Shown: positions 36,777 through 46,435, numbered from the stretch's first letter. The stretch: DNA of 64,000 nt from CBDAMZ01 sp965197375 (GCA_965197375.1 CBDAMZ010000007.1:186001-250000); one strand, 5' to 3'. Made by a program: numbers and translations. The notes: a model not told the origin generated them from the sequence alone.

Positions 36777-38081
36777 TGAATCGTACCGGGTTTCTCGGAG
36801 ACCGAATGCGTTGAATCAGGCCACCTCAACCTGCTCATAGTACTGCGCCTCGAACTCTGCTGGTGGAATGTCCCCGAGCGGCCCCAACAGTCGTCGTGTG
36901 TTGAACCAGTCCACCCACGTCAAGGTGGCGAACTCCACGGCCTCGAGGGTGCGCCACGGGCCCTTCCGTCGAATCGCCTCCGTCTTGTACAAGCCGATCA
37001 CCGATTCGGCGAGGGCATTGTCATAGGCATCGCCTTGGCTGCCGACCGACGGCGCGATGCCGGCGTCCACGAGGCGATCCGTGTACCGCATCGAGAGATA
37101 TTGCGACCCGGCATCACTGTGATGTACGAGGCCGGTGAGGGCGTCGCCCCGGCGGGCGTAGATCGCCTGCTCCACCGCATCCAGCACAAAGTCCGTGCGC
37201 ATGGAGGCCGACACCCGCCAGCCCACAATGCGTCGCGCAAACACGTCGATGACGAACGCGACGTAGCCAAAGCCGCCCCAGGGTGCGACGTACGTGAAAT
37301 CGGAGACCCAGAGCTGATTCGGACGGGTGGCCACGAATCGGCAGTCAACGAGGTCCACCGGGCGACCGCCCTCACCGGCGTGGGTCGTGGTGACCCAGGC
37401 CCGGCCCCGGCAAGGCCCATCGCGCGCATCAGGCGCGCCACGGTGCAGCGCGCCACGCGGACGCCGTCCCGCCGCAGCTGCTTCCAGACTTTCCGGGGGC
37501 CGTAGACCTGCTGGTGCGCGTCATAGACCCGCTGAATCTCGACGCGGAGCTGATCGTCGCGCTGCGCCCGTGCGGACCGGCGCGTCGGATGTGTCCGTCC
37601 GCTGGTGCCGATGGCGATGAGTCCGTCGACGGGGCGATCGGCAGCACGGCGCAGATCGGCTCGACCCCGACCACGGCGCGATGGTCGGCGATGAACTGGA
37701 CCATCGTGGCGACGTCCTCCGGCGGTCGAGCTCCGCCTGGGCGAAATACGCGAACGCTTTCCGCAGGATCTCATTCGCCCGCTTCAGCTCACGGACCTCG
37801 CGCTCCAGCTCCTTCAACCGCTCCCGCTCGCTCGTTGTCAGGCCCGGCCGATGCCCAGCATCACGCTGCGCCTGCCGCACCCACTTCCGCAGCGTCTCCG
37901 CCGTGCAGCCGAGCTTCGGCGCCACCGACTGCAGCGCCGCCCACTCTGAGGCGTGGGCCTCCCGGTACTCCTCGACCATCCGGACGGCACGTTCGCGCAC
38001 TTCCGGAGAAAACCGACTGGGACGTCCCATAGCCCCCATCCTCCCAAGCAATGAGGTCTCCGAGAAACCCGGTACGATTCA
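36777..38081 (-). mobile_element. IS3-family insertion sequence, copy 4 (1305 bp)
   Basis: It has the same 27-bp terminal repeats. The flanks read CCTGATC before and GATCAGG after, giving a 4-bp direct repeat GATC and a palindromic target. It has the 21 extra bp in the OrfA zipper seen in copy 3, a 10-bp deletion in a CCCCGGACGG run of OrfB and four extra bp near 37600. The right end lies 27 bp before the next gene. Confidence 0.93.
36816..38030 (-). pseudogene. IS3 transposase, broken by indels
   Basis: OrfA is intact from ATG 38030 (GRPSRFSPEVRERAV, full zipper) but runs on out of frame and stops at 37521. The catalytic domain survives as a separate frame from 37358 (MDLVDCRFVATRPNQLWVSD to 36816) with the D, D and E residues. 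It lacks the start of OrfB, because 10 bp are missing between the GAVRGRAW region and the rve core. This copy is unlikely to make transposase by itself but could be moved in trans. Confidence 0.8.
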
Positions 38082-38108
38082 GATCAGGTTATTCATAGGA
38101 CAATATAA

Positions 38109-38405
38109 ATGGCACTCTTAGAGGATGATTTAGAGGATGATTTATTGGAAATGGAATCAGCCGCACATAACGAACCGTGCCGTCAGCGGTGGGTGTGGGT
38201 GGTCTACGCGTTGTTGTTTGCCTTATCGGTTTCCTGGTATTTGCCGGGCCATGCTCAGACTCTCATTTGGTTTGGCCTGCCAGCCTGGGTGGTTCTGTCT
38301 CTGGCGATCACGCTTGGTATTGCACTATTTACCGTGTTTGTTATCCGAGAGTACTGGCAGGAGGAAGAAGAACAAGACGGTCGGCGTATTAGTAACGCCG
38401 AATAA
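38109..38405 (+). CDS. small two-helix membrane protein, putative symporter partner
   Basis: The protein has 98 residues. An acidic N-terminus with a tandem LEDDLEDDL (a 12-bp DNA repeat) leads to two hydrophobic segments, WVWVVYALLFALSVSWYLPG and PAWVVLSLAITLGIALFTVF, and an acidic tail. Size and topology are those of the small proteins (YhdT/DUF997 or DUF3311 type) encoded just before sodium:solute symporters. Its stop (38403-38405) lies two bases before an ATG at 38408-38410, where IS copy 5 has inserted, so it was once tightly coupled to the symporter gene. Partner role is inference. Confidence 0.72.
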   Translation: MALLEDDLEDDLLEMESAAHNEPCRQRWVWVVYALLFALSVSWYLPGHAQTLIWFGLPAWVVLSLAITLGIALFTVFVIREYWQEEEEQDGRRISNAE

Positions 38406-38410
38406 TTATG

Positions 38411-39700
38411 TGAATCGTACCGGGTTTCTCGGAGACCGAATGCGTTGAATCAGGCCACCTCAGCCTGCTCATAGTACTGCGCCTCGAACTCTGCTGGTGG
38501 AATGTCCCCGAGCGGCCCCAACAGTCGTCGTGTGTTGAACCAGTCCACCCACGTCAAGGTGGCGAACTCCACGGCCTCGAGGGTACGCCACGGGCCCTTC
38601 CGTCGAATCGCCTCCGTCTTGTACAAGCCGATCACCGATTCGGCGAGGGCATTGTCATAGGCATCGCCTTGGCTGCCGACCGACGGCGCGATGCCGGCGT
38701 CCACGAGGCGATCCGTGTACCGCATCGAGAGATATTGCGACCCGGCATCACTGTGATGTACGAGGCCGGTGAGGGCGTCGCCCCGGCGGGCGTAGATCGC
38801 CTGCTCCACCGCATCCAGCACAAAGTCCGTGCGCATGGAGGCCGACACCCGCCAGCCCACAATGCGTCGCGCAAACACGTCGATGACGAACGCGACGTAG
38901 CCAAAGCCGCCCCAGGGTGCGACGTACGTGAAATCGGAGACCCAGAGCTGATTCGGACGGGTGGCCACGAATCGGCGGTCAACGAGGTCCACCGGGCGAC
39001 CGCCCTCACCGGCGTGGGTCGTGGTGACCCAGGCCCGGCCCCGGACGGCCCCGGCAAGGCCCATCGCGCGCATCAGGCGCGCCACGGTGCAGCGCGCCAC
39101 GCGGACGCCGTCCCGTCGCAGCTGCTGCCAGACTTTCCGGGGGCCGTAGACCTGCTGGTGCGCGTCATAGACCCGCTGAATCTCGACGCGGAGCTGATCG
39201 TCGCGCTGCGCCCGTGCGAACCGGCGCGTCGGATGTGTCCGCTGGTGCCGATGGCGATGAGTCCGTCGACGGGGCGATCGGCAGCACGGCGCAGATCGGC
39301 TCGACCCCGACCACGGCGCGATGGTCGGCGATGAACTGGACCATCGTGGCGACGTCCTCCGGCGGTCGCGCTCCGCCTGGGCGAAATACGCGAACGCTTT
39401 CCGCAGGATCTCATTCGCCCGCTTCAGCTCCTTCAACCGCTCCCGCTCGCTCGTCGTCAGGCCCGGCCGATGCCCAGCATCACGCTGCGCCTGCCGCACC
39501 CACTTCCGCAGCGTCTCCGCCGTGCAGCCGAGCTTCGGCGCCACCGACTGCAGCACCGCCCACTCTGAGGCGTGGGCCTCCCGGTACTCCTCGACCATCC
39601 GGACGGCACGTTCGCACACTTCCGGAGAAAACCGACTTGGACGTCCCATAGACCCCATCCTCCCAAGCAATGAGGTTTCCGAGAAACCCGGTACGATTCA
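38411..39700 (-). mobile_element. IS3-family insertion sequence, copy 5 (1290 bp)
   Basis: The 27-bp ends have one mismatch at the right end. It is flanked by a 3-bp direct repeat ATG (38408-38410 and 39701-39703). The duplicated ATG is the start codon of the symporter gene, so the element sits exactly between the start codon and its former upstream region. It is in the same orientation as copy 4, 329 bp away. Confidence 0.95.
38450..39649 (-). CDS. IS3-family transposase, OrfA-OrfB in one frame
   Basis: It has the same architecture as copies 1 and 2: OrfA helix-turn-helix, shortened zipper, an out-of-frame bridge and an intact rve domain with WVSDFTYV, VHHSDAGSQY and NALAESVIGLYKTE. Minor differences include C for R in PEVCERAV and Q for K in KVWQQL. 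Transcription is away from the symporter, so it gives the symporter no obvious promoter. Confidence 0.88.
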   Translation of the reverse strand: MGRPSRFSPEVCERAVRMVEEYREAHASEWAVLQSVAPKLGCTAETLRKWVRQAQRDAGHRPGLTTSERERLKELKRANEILRKAFAYFAQAERDRRRTSPRWSSSSPTIAPWSGSSRSAPCCRSPRRRTHRHRHQRTHPTRRFARAQRDDQLRVEIQRVYDAHQQVYGPRKVWQQLRRDGVRVARCTVARLMRAMGLAGAVRGRAWVTTTHAGEGGRPVDLVDRRFVATRPNQLWVSDFTYVAPWGGFGYVAFVIDVFARRIVGWRVSASMRTDFVLDAVEQAIYARRGDALTGLVHHSDAGSQYLSMRYTDRLVDAGIAPSVGSQGDAYDNALAESVIGLYKTEAIRRKGPWRTLEAVEFATLTWVDWFNTRRLLGPLGDIPPAEFEAQYYEQAEVA

Positions 39701-41200
39701 ATGAGCGACATTCCTTTTGGCTTAGGCGCGATAGGCTCCGTCGGGCTTTACGTGCTTTTGCTCCTAAGTCTGGGCTACCTAGCGCGGCGTTGGCGAACGG
39801 GTGATTCGCTCGCCGAGTTCTATCTGGCAGGGAGGAACTTAGGAACCTTTGTGCTGTTCCTGACTCTCTATGCAACGCAATACAGCGGCAATGCGCTTCT
39901 CGGTTACCCGGGAGAAGCATTCTGTCTTGGCTATCCCTGGGTCATGAGCGTTGGTTTCATGATGGCGCTCATTGTCGTCTATCTGATCTATGCCCCACGC
40001 CTACATCGGCTGGCTCATCGCTATGAGTACGTTACTCCTGGAGATTATATCGATCATCGGTTTGGGTCGCGCTCGTTGACGTTACTAGCGAATTTTCTTT
40101 TTATCGTTGTGATCGCCAACTACCTCTTAGCCCAGCTCATGGCGATGGGACACGTCGTGGCTGGGCTTGCGGGACACTTTCTTCCTTATTGGGTGGGCGT
40201 GGTTGTGTTGACCCTCGTGATCATCATCTACGAAACCTTGGGGGGAATGCGAGCGGTCGCTTGGACGGACTGCATTCAGGGACTGTTACTGGTGGTCGGG
40301 TTGCTTGGAATACTGGTAGTTGTGGTGCCTGGTCCTCAGGCACTGCGACTGACCACGGAGTGGCTGATGGACAACCAGCCGCACAAGGCTGCCATTCCTT
40401 CCTGGGAAATTAGTCGAAGCTGGATCAGCACAATTCTTCTTATTGGTTGTTCGGCCGCTGTTTACCCTCAAGCGATTCAGCGAATTTATGCAGCCAGGAA
40501 CGCCAAAGTGCTCAAGAGATCGCTCGGTCTGATGGTGTTTATGCCGCTGGTTACCATGACGGTGGTCCTTCTCATCGGCATCCTGGCTATTCGAGAGTTT
40601 TCAGGGCTCGAAGGGGTCGAGGCGGATCAAGTTATGCCGCTGCTTTTGAGGCAGTGGGCGCAACAGTCTTATTGGCTTTATGTCATGGGGATTGTGGTCG
40701 TAGTTGGGATACTCGCCGCTATCATGTCAACCGCTGATTCCGCTTTGTTGCCGCTGTCTTCGATTCTGGCCAAGGACATTCTTGGAACTACTCTTCTAAA
40801 GCATGCGCCAGAGACACGGCTCACTCAGATCGGGAAGCTCCTCTCATGGCTGGTCATGGCCGTTTTGACCCTGATTGCTCTGGTCCCACGCATCACTTTA
40901 TGGGGACTTACCGAACTTAAGATGGAAATTCTTGCCCAGGTCTCCCCGTTGTTTTTACTTGGGCTGACCTGGCGAAAATTTACAGCCAGAGCCGCTTTGG
41001 TTGGGTTGTTGGGTGGCACGGCGCTGGCTATGGTTCTGACGTTAAACGGATACGGCAGGGTGTGGGGCATCCATGCGGGTGTGCTGGGCGCCGCGTTGAA
41101 CTTCGGTCTCGGCCTGATACTGTCTTTACTGGGTCCAAAGAGGCCGACAACCACGGATCAAGCGCCTCCGAAGAGGGCACCGGTCCTTCTCGGCTCATGA
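39701..41200 (+). CDS. sodium:solute symporter (SSS family, PanF/PutP-like)
   Basis: The protein has 499 residues and about 13 transmembrane helices. Family signatures include EFYLAGRNLGTFVLFLTLYA, TQYSGNALLGYPG, YETLGGMRAVAWTDCIQG and the sodium-site helix ILAAIMSTADSALLPLSSIL. It imports an unidentified small solute with sodium. The start codon is the ATG immediately after the right end of IS copy 5. Native ribosome-binding and promoter sequence is therefore separated from it by 1.3 kb, and GGTACGATTC gives no good Shine-Dalgarno. The coding sequence itself is intact. Confidence 0.92.
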   Translation: MSDIPFGLGAIGSVGLYVLLLLSLGYLARRWRTGDSLAEFYLAGRNLGTFVLFLTLYATQYSGNALLGYPGEAFCLGYPWVMSVGFMMALIVVYLIYAPRLHRLAHRYEYVTPGDYIDHRFGSRSLTLLANFLFIVVIANYLLAQLMAMGHVVAGLAGHFLPYWVGVVVLTLVIIIYETLGGMRAVAWTDCIQGLLLVVGLLGILVVVVPGPQALRLTTEWLMDNQPHKAAIPSWEISRSWISTILLIGCSAAVYPQAIQRIYAARNAKVLKRSLGLMVFMPLVTMTVVLLIGILAIREFSGLEGVEADQVMPLLLRQWAQQSYWLYVMGIVVVVGILAAIMSTADSALLPLSSILAKDILGTTLLKHAPETRLTQIGKLLSWLVMAVLTLIALVPRITLWGLTELKMEILAQVSPLFLLGLTWRKFTARAALVGLLGGTALAMVLTLNGYGRVWGIHAGVLGAALNFGLGLILSLLGPKRPTTTDQAPPKRAPVLLGS

Positions 41201-41242
41201 CGCCGAGTTGGACCCGCTGTCGCGGCGCGCTTAACTTCGCGG

Positions 41243-41452
41243 TCAGTGAACCACTTGTTCGCCAACCGGTTCGTCGGTCAGTTCGAGGTGGGGGATGTCC
41301 AGGGCGCGCACGGCCCTGATAGCCATGTCCAACCACGCCTCGGCACTACACGCCTTGCGCTGCGTTCGTAAACCCTTTCGCGTCGCCCGCAGAAGGCGGA
41401 GGACTTGTGCTCGATCGAATCGCTGACCTTCGCAGTGTTCGCAGAAGTTCAT
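41243..41452 (-). CDS. small hypothetical protein with CxxC
   Basis: The protein has about 69 residues from ATG 41452, with GGGGTG a few bases upstream. It reads MNFCEHCEGQRFDRAQVLRL and continues as an amphipathic, Arg-rich helical protein ending near LELTDEPVGEQVV. A lone CxxC at the N-terminus could bind metal or be redox active. No family recognised. It is convergent with the symporter gene (42-bp gap). Confidence 0.45.
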   Translation of the reverse strand: MNFCEHCEGQRFDRAQVLRLLRATRKGLRTQRKACSAEAWLDMAIRAVRALDIPHLELTDEPVGEQVVH

Positions 41453-41682
41453 GGTCACCCCATGCAGAAACTCGGGGGAGTCTGTCGTATTCCCGGTGGG
41501 ATTGCAAGGGTCACGTGATTTTCATGTCGAAACGTCGGCGCAAGACGTTGTGTAGGACTGCCTTGATAGCTGATCGGTGAATCAGCTCACCAGGCAGCTT
41601 ATAATCCGCGTATCTCGTAGTGTTGTGCCGTCGTGCCACCTGAGGCCAAAGGGGTTGCTGGCAGTTTGCTGGAGCGTTTGCC

Positions 41683-42204
41683 ATGACTCGTCCTTTCTTT
41701 GCTGGTTCTATCGACTCACGCGCGCGACGGCCGGGACGTGTGGAGCGCTGGTGCTTGGCACTCGCCGTTGCGATGGGCTTGGGGTTTACTCCCATTGCGT
41801 CGGCTCAGACGTTTGATCTCACTGCCGCGACCATTAAAAATCTCAACCTGGCGTTCGATGACGGGACGTTGACGTCGGAAAGGCTCATCGACCTCTACCT
41901 CGCTCGAATTGCGGCCTACGACAAGGTCGGACCGAAGCTTAATGCCGTCCTTGCTTTGAACATTAACGCAGTGGAAACGGCACGTGCGCTTGATGTCGAG
42001 CGGAAGGTTAACGGTCCTCGCTCCCTATTGCACGGTACCCCCGTGGTCTTGAAGGACAACATCGATACCACGGACCTCCCGACCACGGCCGGCTCCATTT
42101 TGTTAAAAGGGTCGATACCTCCAGACGACGCCTTCATCAAGGCTAGACAAAGTCCAGAGCATCGCAGTGTAAAACACGCTGATGACGCCGCTGGTACGCT
42201 TTGA
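41683..42204 (+). pseudogene. secreted amidase-signature protein, truncated
   Basis: The first 150 residues are a signal peptide (CLALAVAMGLGFTPIASAQ) and the start of an amidase-signature domain, with LNAVLALN and HGTPVVLKDNIDTTDLPTTAGS, which includes the catalytic Lys124. After DDAFIKA the homology ends. About 18 unrelated residues follow before a stop, so the Ser-Ser part of the Ser-Ser-Lys triad and the rest of the roughly 500-residue domain are missing. A deletion joined this remnant to the HbpS-like gene 15 bp downstream. Confidence 0.8.
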
Positions 42205-42219
42205 AAGGAGGTCGATCAT

Positions 42220-42651
42220 ATGAGAACGGTCCCAAGGCTCACGCTAGATGACGCACGGATCATGATGGAAGCTGCTGAGCAGAAGGCGAGCGAGATCGGA
42301 GTCGACATGGATATCGCGATCGCTGACGATAGCGGCAGTCTCTTAATGTTTCATCGAATGGACAATGCGCGTATCACTAGCATCGATGTCTCAATCAATA
42401 AGGCGTTCACGGCCAGCGCGGCACGTCGGTCGACGCGGGCGTATGGTGAAGTAGGTGGACCAGGCGGGCCAGCCTTCGGCATCCATGTAAGCAACCAGGG
42501 TCGTTTCATGATCATTGCGGGCGGCTTGCCTGTCTTCGTCGACAATCAGATTGCCGGTGGCGTTGGGTGCAGCTCAGGTACGCCCGATCAGGATGAGATG
42601 GTGGCGCAGGCGGGGATCGATGTGCTGTTGGAGAGTTTGAAGCAAGGGTAG
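42220..42651 (+). CDS. HbpS/GlcG-like heme-binding family protein (DUF336)
   Basis: The protein has 143 residues. The pattern LTLDDARIMMEAAEQKASEIG, VDMDIAIADDSGSLLMFHRMD, INKAFTASAARRST and GGLPVFVDNQIAGGVGCSSG matches the HbpS/GlcG (DUF336) fold. It lacks a signal peptide, so it is cytoplasmic. Members bind heme or act with glycolate or diol metabolism; here the substrate is unknown. A strong AAAGGAGG at 42203-42210 precedes ATG 42220. Confidence 0.88.
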   Translation: MRTVPRLTLDDARIMMEAAEQKASEIGVDMDIAIADDSGSLLMFHRMDNARITSIDVSINKAFTASAARRSTRAYGEVGGPGGPAFGIHVSNQGRFMIIAGGLPVFVDNQIAGGVGCSSGTPDQDEMVAQAGIDVLLESLKQG

Positions 42652-42759
42652 CGACGTGCCCGTTTCCGTTTTCAGAGGCGACCAGAAACTTGTTTTCCAC
42701 GCTACGACGTTGTCTTAAAAAGACATCTGGTAACCCGGCCTGACGGCACGTCGTGATGA

Positions 42760-44067
42760 TTACCCGAACAACAGATTGACGATGAACGTGGCAGCGAGGA
42801 TGCCCGATATGTCAGCCAGGAGACAGGCCGGAAGAGTGTGGCGGGTGTCTTTGACGCCGACCGCGCCGAAATAGACTGCCAACGTGTAGAAGGTGGTCTC
42901 CGTACTTCCCTGGTAGGTACTCACCATGTACCCGATCAGGGAGTCCGGCCCGTGGGTCCTCATTGCCTCGGCCGCAAACCCGAATGCGCCTGAGCCGGTC
43001 AAGGGTCGGAGCATGGCCATCGGCAGCGCTTCGGCCGGCATGCCGATGAGCGTGGTGACCGGTGTGATCAGCGTGCCGAGGATACCCAATCCTCCAGAGG
43101 CACGGAACATCCCGACGACGACCAGAATCGCTACCAGATATGGAATGATGCGAACGGCGACTTGAAAGCCCTGTTTCGCACCCTCGACGAGCGATTCGTA
43201 GACGCGCACGTGGCGGACCCACCCATAGAGTACGAAAGCGGCTGCAAGCGCCGGCAGGACCCAATAAGAAAGCATGCTCCGCGTGAGATCGCCGATAGCC
43301 TCGGTGCCTGCGCGCGCAGAGATGTCCCGTATGGCGAGCGCGAAAAAGCCGATCCAGAAAGCACGTCCGATCCAAATGCGCCCTGGTGAGGGCAGTGGAG
43401 CGGGTTGTAGGTTGACGGCACTTCTGCCTGACGCCGACAGGTCCGCTGGGTGCTGGGGGCGCTCCAAGAGTGGCGGCTCGGTGGCTTGATAGCGTGCCAG
43501 TTTCGACAGTAGCAAGGCGGCCGTCACACCGACGACGGTGGCACAGCCACTTGCAAACCACGTCGAAAAAAAGATACCGCTGGCATCGTTTGATCCGAGC
43601 GACGCACGGAGCCCAATTACGCCTGACGGTAGGATGGCGAGCCCGGCTGTGTTGATCGCGAGGAAAAGGACCATCGCGTTGGTCGCTGTGCCTGTTCGGC
43701 TGTTGAGCTTGTCGAGTTCCTCGATAGCCTTAATCCCGAACGGAGTGGCGGCGTTGCCGAGGCCGAGCATGTTAGCCGAAACATTTAAGATCATGGCGCT
43801 CATCGCCGGGCTATCTACTGGGACGGTCGGAAAGAGTCTGCGCATCACCGGACTGACGGCGCGCGCGATGTTGGCCATCAGACCACCGTCCTCGGCCACA
43901 CGCATCAAGCCGAGAAAAAATGCCATCACTCCAACCAGCCCGATCGCGAGCTCCACCGCGTCCTGGGCGGAGGTGAGCATGGCGTCGGTAAGCGACTGCA
44001 TTTGCCCAGAGATGGCGGCGAGGAGAACGGAGGCGAGGGCAACCGTAACGAACAAGCCGTTAAGCAT
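42760..44067 (-). CDS. SpmA-SpmB fusion (nucleoside-recognition/Gate domain membrane protein)
   Basis: The protein has 435 residues. The N-terminal half (1-200) matches SpmA, with GVMAFFLGLMRVAEDGGLM, NVSANMLGLGNAATPFGIKA and LAINTAGLAILPS. The C-terminal half (about 230-435) matches SpmB, with KQGFQVAVRIIPYLVAILVV, RPLTGSGAFGFAAEAM and YQGSTETTFYTLAVYFGAVG. Both are Gate-domain proteins known from Bacillus spore maturation but common as fused proteins in non-spore-formers, where they are thought to move small solutes. Followed upstream by the propeller and S55 peptidase genes on the same strand. Confidence 0.9.
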   Translation of the reverse strand: MLNGLFVTVALASVLLAAISGQMQSLTDAMLTSAQDAVELAIGLVGVMAFFLGLMRVAEDGGLMANIARAVSPVMRRLFPTVPVDSPAMSAMILNVSANMLGLGNAATPFGIKAIEELDKLNSRTGTATNAMVLFLAINTAGLAILPSGVIGLRASLGSNDASGIFFSTWFASGCATVVGVTAALLLSKLARYQATEPPLLERPQHPADLSASGRSAVNLQPAPLPSPGRIWIGRAFWIGFFALAIRDISARAGTEAIGDLTRSMLSYWVLPALAAAFVLYGWVRHVRVYESLVEGAKQGFQVAVRIIPYLVAILVVVGMFRASGGLGILGTLITPVTTLIGMPAEALPMAMLRPLTGSGAFGFAAEAMRTHGPDSLIGYMVSTYQGSTETTFYTLAVYFGAVGVKDTRHTLPACLLADISGILAATFIVNLLFG

Positions 44068-44089
44068 GAATGCCTGCTGGGGTGTTGTT

Positions 44090-46246
44090 CTAGTGCGCGG
44101 CCGCCGTGACCGTATTGTTCATAGCATCGGTCGCCCGAATTACTAGGTTATCGGCAGCCACCGCGGCGATCGTCACCTCGAAGTGCTCATTTTTTGAATC
44201 GGGGATACCGTCGGTCGGGTAAAGAACCTGCCAGCGCTCGGCATCGAGTGAATACCCCACGTGCCGGATTGGTGAGTGCGCGTCGGTGACGGTGAACGCC
44301 ACGGTTGCGCGACCGCCATTCAGACGGACCGGCTGGAGCTCAATGACGGGCGCCGAATTATCGATGTCGAAGGGGGCGCTGTCGAGCCATCCTCTTAACG
44401 CTGTTCCGGGCGCGTTGGCAAGCGCATCAGATGCTTCCAGCCGAACGACATATGTACCGTCTGGGGCCGACGTCGTGTCCCAGGTGAAGATCGTATCGGT
44501 AAGGCCGCGCTTCAATACACGCCATGTGGTTACTGTCTCCGATCGATACACTACATCGAACTGTAGTTGATCTTGGTTTGGATCACGTGCGTTCCAGACG
44601 AAGGTCTGCAGGCCTTTCCTATAGACCTTTTGCCCCAAAGCCGTTGGCGGCGAGGCACCGTTTGCGCGGCCGTTGGCCTGCGCCCGCGCGTCGATCGCTT
44701 CGTCGAGGCCTGCAATGGGCGGATCACCGCTCGAGAAAGATTTCTGGAATACCTCGCCAGGGCTATGAATGGTAATGCTAGTAATTTCTGGCCGCAGGTT
44801 GCGTGGCAGGTAGGCCGCAGTTACCGACATAAGTGCCGGCGGATCGCGCTCGCCGGTCAGTACCGCTTTCCATTGTAAATACCGTGCTTTGGGGCTGGTG
44901 ATCTGCGTGCCGGTCGGATCGATATATGGTTCTGACCACGCGCTCCAGGTCTCGCTCGGTGTCGCGGTGTTGCCCGAGCGGGTGGCTAGCCGAACCTGAC
45001 CGTCGCCCGTTGTGTTGGCTCGCCACCGGATGGTGCCCCACGATGCGATCGTGTTTGCGTCGCGTGCCTCAGATAGATAAGTACCCTCGACGGCCCGCTC
45101 ACCGGAGAATCGATAGAGCTTCCCCGGGTTGGCAGTGGCGTAGTAGAGCTGGTTATTTGGCCCGGTCACAAGGCTTGTGACCTGCTGAGCCGGTGCACGC
45201 GTGAGAAGAATCGTCTTGGGTGGGTTGTCTGTAACCCGGAAGATCTTGCCATCCCCGCCGGTGCCGATGACAAGCCCCCCTTGCTCGTCAACTGCCACGT
45301 CGTAGGGCGAGTCCTGGTTGGAGCTCCAGACGATGTCCCAGACCCCATCCAGTCCAATTCGGTACACGGCGCCCTTCGCGCTGCCAGCGACGTCGGCCGG
45401 AGCAACAGCGGTTACTTTGGTCGCAACCGAAACCGAGGGAGTCGGTTGGGTGCTGGACACAGGAGGGGCCGCGGGCGTTGGGCGACCGGCCAAGGCACCG
45501 ACGGCGACGGCGTAGATTGCACCGTCGTCGGTCGCGTGCAGTGACCGGATCTCTTCGAACTCGGATTCGAGGAGCACAAACGCCCGCCCGTCACGCTCGA
45601 TTCGAAATACGCGGGCGGGCGAACCGGTTCCGGCGAGCAGGTGTCCCCGGGTATCGAACGCCAAAGCGAGGACATGGGTCGCCTTCGTATCGTAAAAGAG
45701 CATCGTGTTGCCGGCGCGATCGACCTCATAGATCCGACCAGGATCCCCCGTTGCCACAAACAGCGTGCCGTTGGGCGCCGCCGCCAGTGCCCAGATGTAC
45801 TTCTCATCCGGATCAAAGAGCGTCGTTGACGTCCCGTCAGCGGCGATTCGCATGAGGCTCCCGTCGGGTGAGGCTCCGACGTACACGCCGCCTGCTGGCG
45901 CAGCCGCCACCGCGTGCACGTCGAGCGCATCGGCTTCAAATACAGTCGTAGCCGTGCCATTAGGCTCAACCCGAAAGACTTTACTGTCGTTGCCACTGCC
46001 GATCCACAGTGCGTCACCACCGTCGACGATCGTCCAGAGGAACGGAGCAGTCGTTTCGTAGATAACCTGCGTATGTGGCCCAAGTAGTAACTGACCGTCG
46101 GCGTCGACCGACACGTTCTCGACGTGACCCTTGAGAAACTCCTGTTGCGTCGAGACGCGCCAGAACGTCGGCGACGCGGCATCGGTGATCACGAGCGCTA
46201 AACCAACGATGGTCGTCGCGATGAGGACAATGGTGTGGGCTCGCAC
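44090..46246 (-). CDS. exported beta-propeller protein with C-terminal Ig-like region
   Basis: The protein has about 718 residues from GTG 46246 (RAHTIVLIATTIVGLALVIT signal/anchor), where AGGA lies six bases upstream; the longer frame beyond this has no coding character. Repeated blades follow (GGDALWIGSGNDSKVFRVEP, GGVYVGASPDGSLMRI, GTLFVATGDPGRIYEVD, GHLLAGTGSPARVFRIE), giving one or two propellers. The C-terminus has fibronectin/Ig-like strands (TFVWNARDPNQDQLQFDVVY, APDGTYVVRLEASDA). It probably acts outside the inner membrane as a binding scaffold. Function is unknown; it lies next to the S55 peptidase gene, 189 bp away. Confidence 0.78.
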   Translation of the reverse strand: MRAHTIVLIATTIVGLALVITDAASPTFWRVSTQQEFLKGHVENVSVDADGQLLLGPHTQVIYETTAPFLWTIVDGGDALWIGSGNDSKVFRVEPNGTATTVFEADALDVHAVAAAPAGGVYVGASPDGSLMRIAADGTSTTLFDPDEKYIWALAAAPNGTLFVATGDPGRIYEVDRAGNTMLFYDTKATHVLALAFDTRGHLLAGTGSPARVFRIERDGRAFVLLESEFEEIRSLHATDDGAIYAVAVGALAGRPTPAAPPVSSTQPTPSVSVATKVTAVAPADVAGSAKGAVYRIGLDGVWDIVWSSNQDSPYDVAVDEQGGLVIGTGGDGKIFRVTDNPPKTILLTRAPAQQVTSLVTGPNNQLYYATANPGKLYRFSGERAVEGTYLSEARDANTIASWGTIRWRANTTGDGQVRLATRSGNTATPSETWSAWSEPYIDPTGTQITSPKARYLQWKAVLTGERDPPALMSVTAAYLPRNLRPEITSITIHSPGEVFQKSFSSGDPPIAGLDEAIDARAQANGRANGASPPTALGQKVYRKGLQTFVWNARDPNQDQLQFDVVYRSETVTTWRVLKRGLTDTIFTWDTTSAPDGTYVVRLEASDALANAPGTALRGWLDSAPFDIDNSAPVIELQPVRLNGGRATVAFTVTDAHSPIRHVGYSLDAERWQVLYPTDGIPDSKNEHFEVTIAAVAADNLVIRATDAMNNTVTAAAH

Positions 46247-46435
46247 GGTAATCCTGAGACGCCTCAGTATGCAGCCGCTGCTGTGTCCAGGCACTGGTGG
46301 CGCTTGGCGCTGGTGAAGTGGGGTCACAAATCTTCGATACGCTCCGTCGTCACTCTGTGCAATGGCCGGACGCAGTTTCAACCAGCGCGCGCTCAGTGCA
46401 CGAACCATTTTGGGGCCACTGCACGCGCAACGCCG

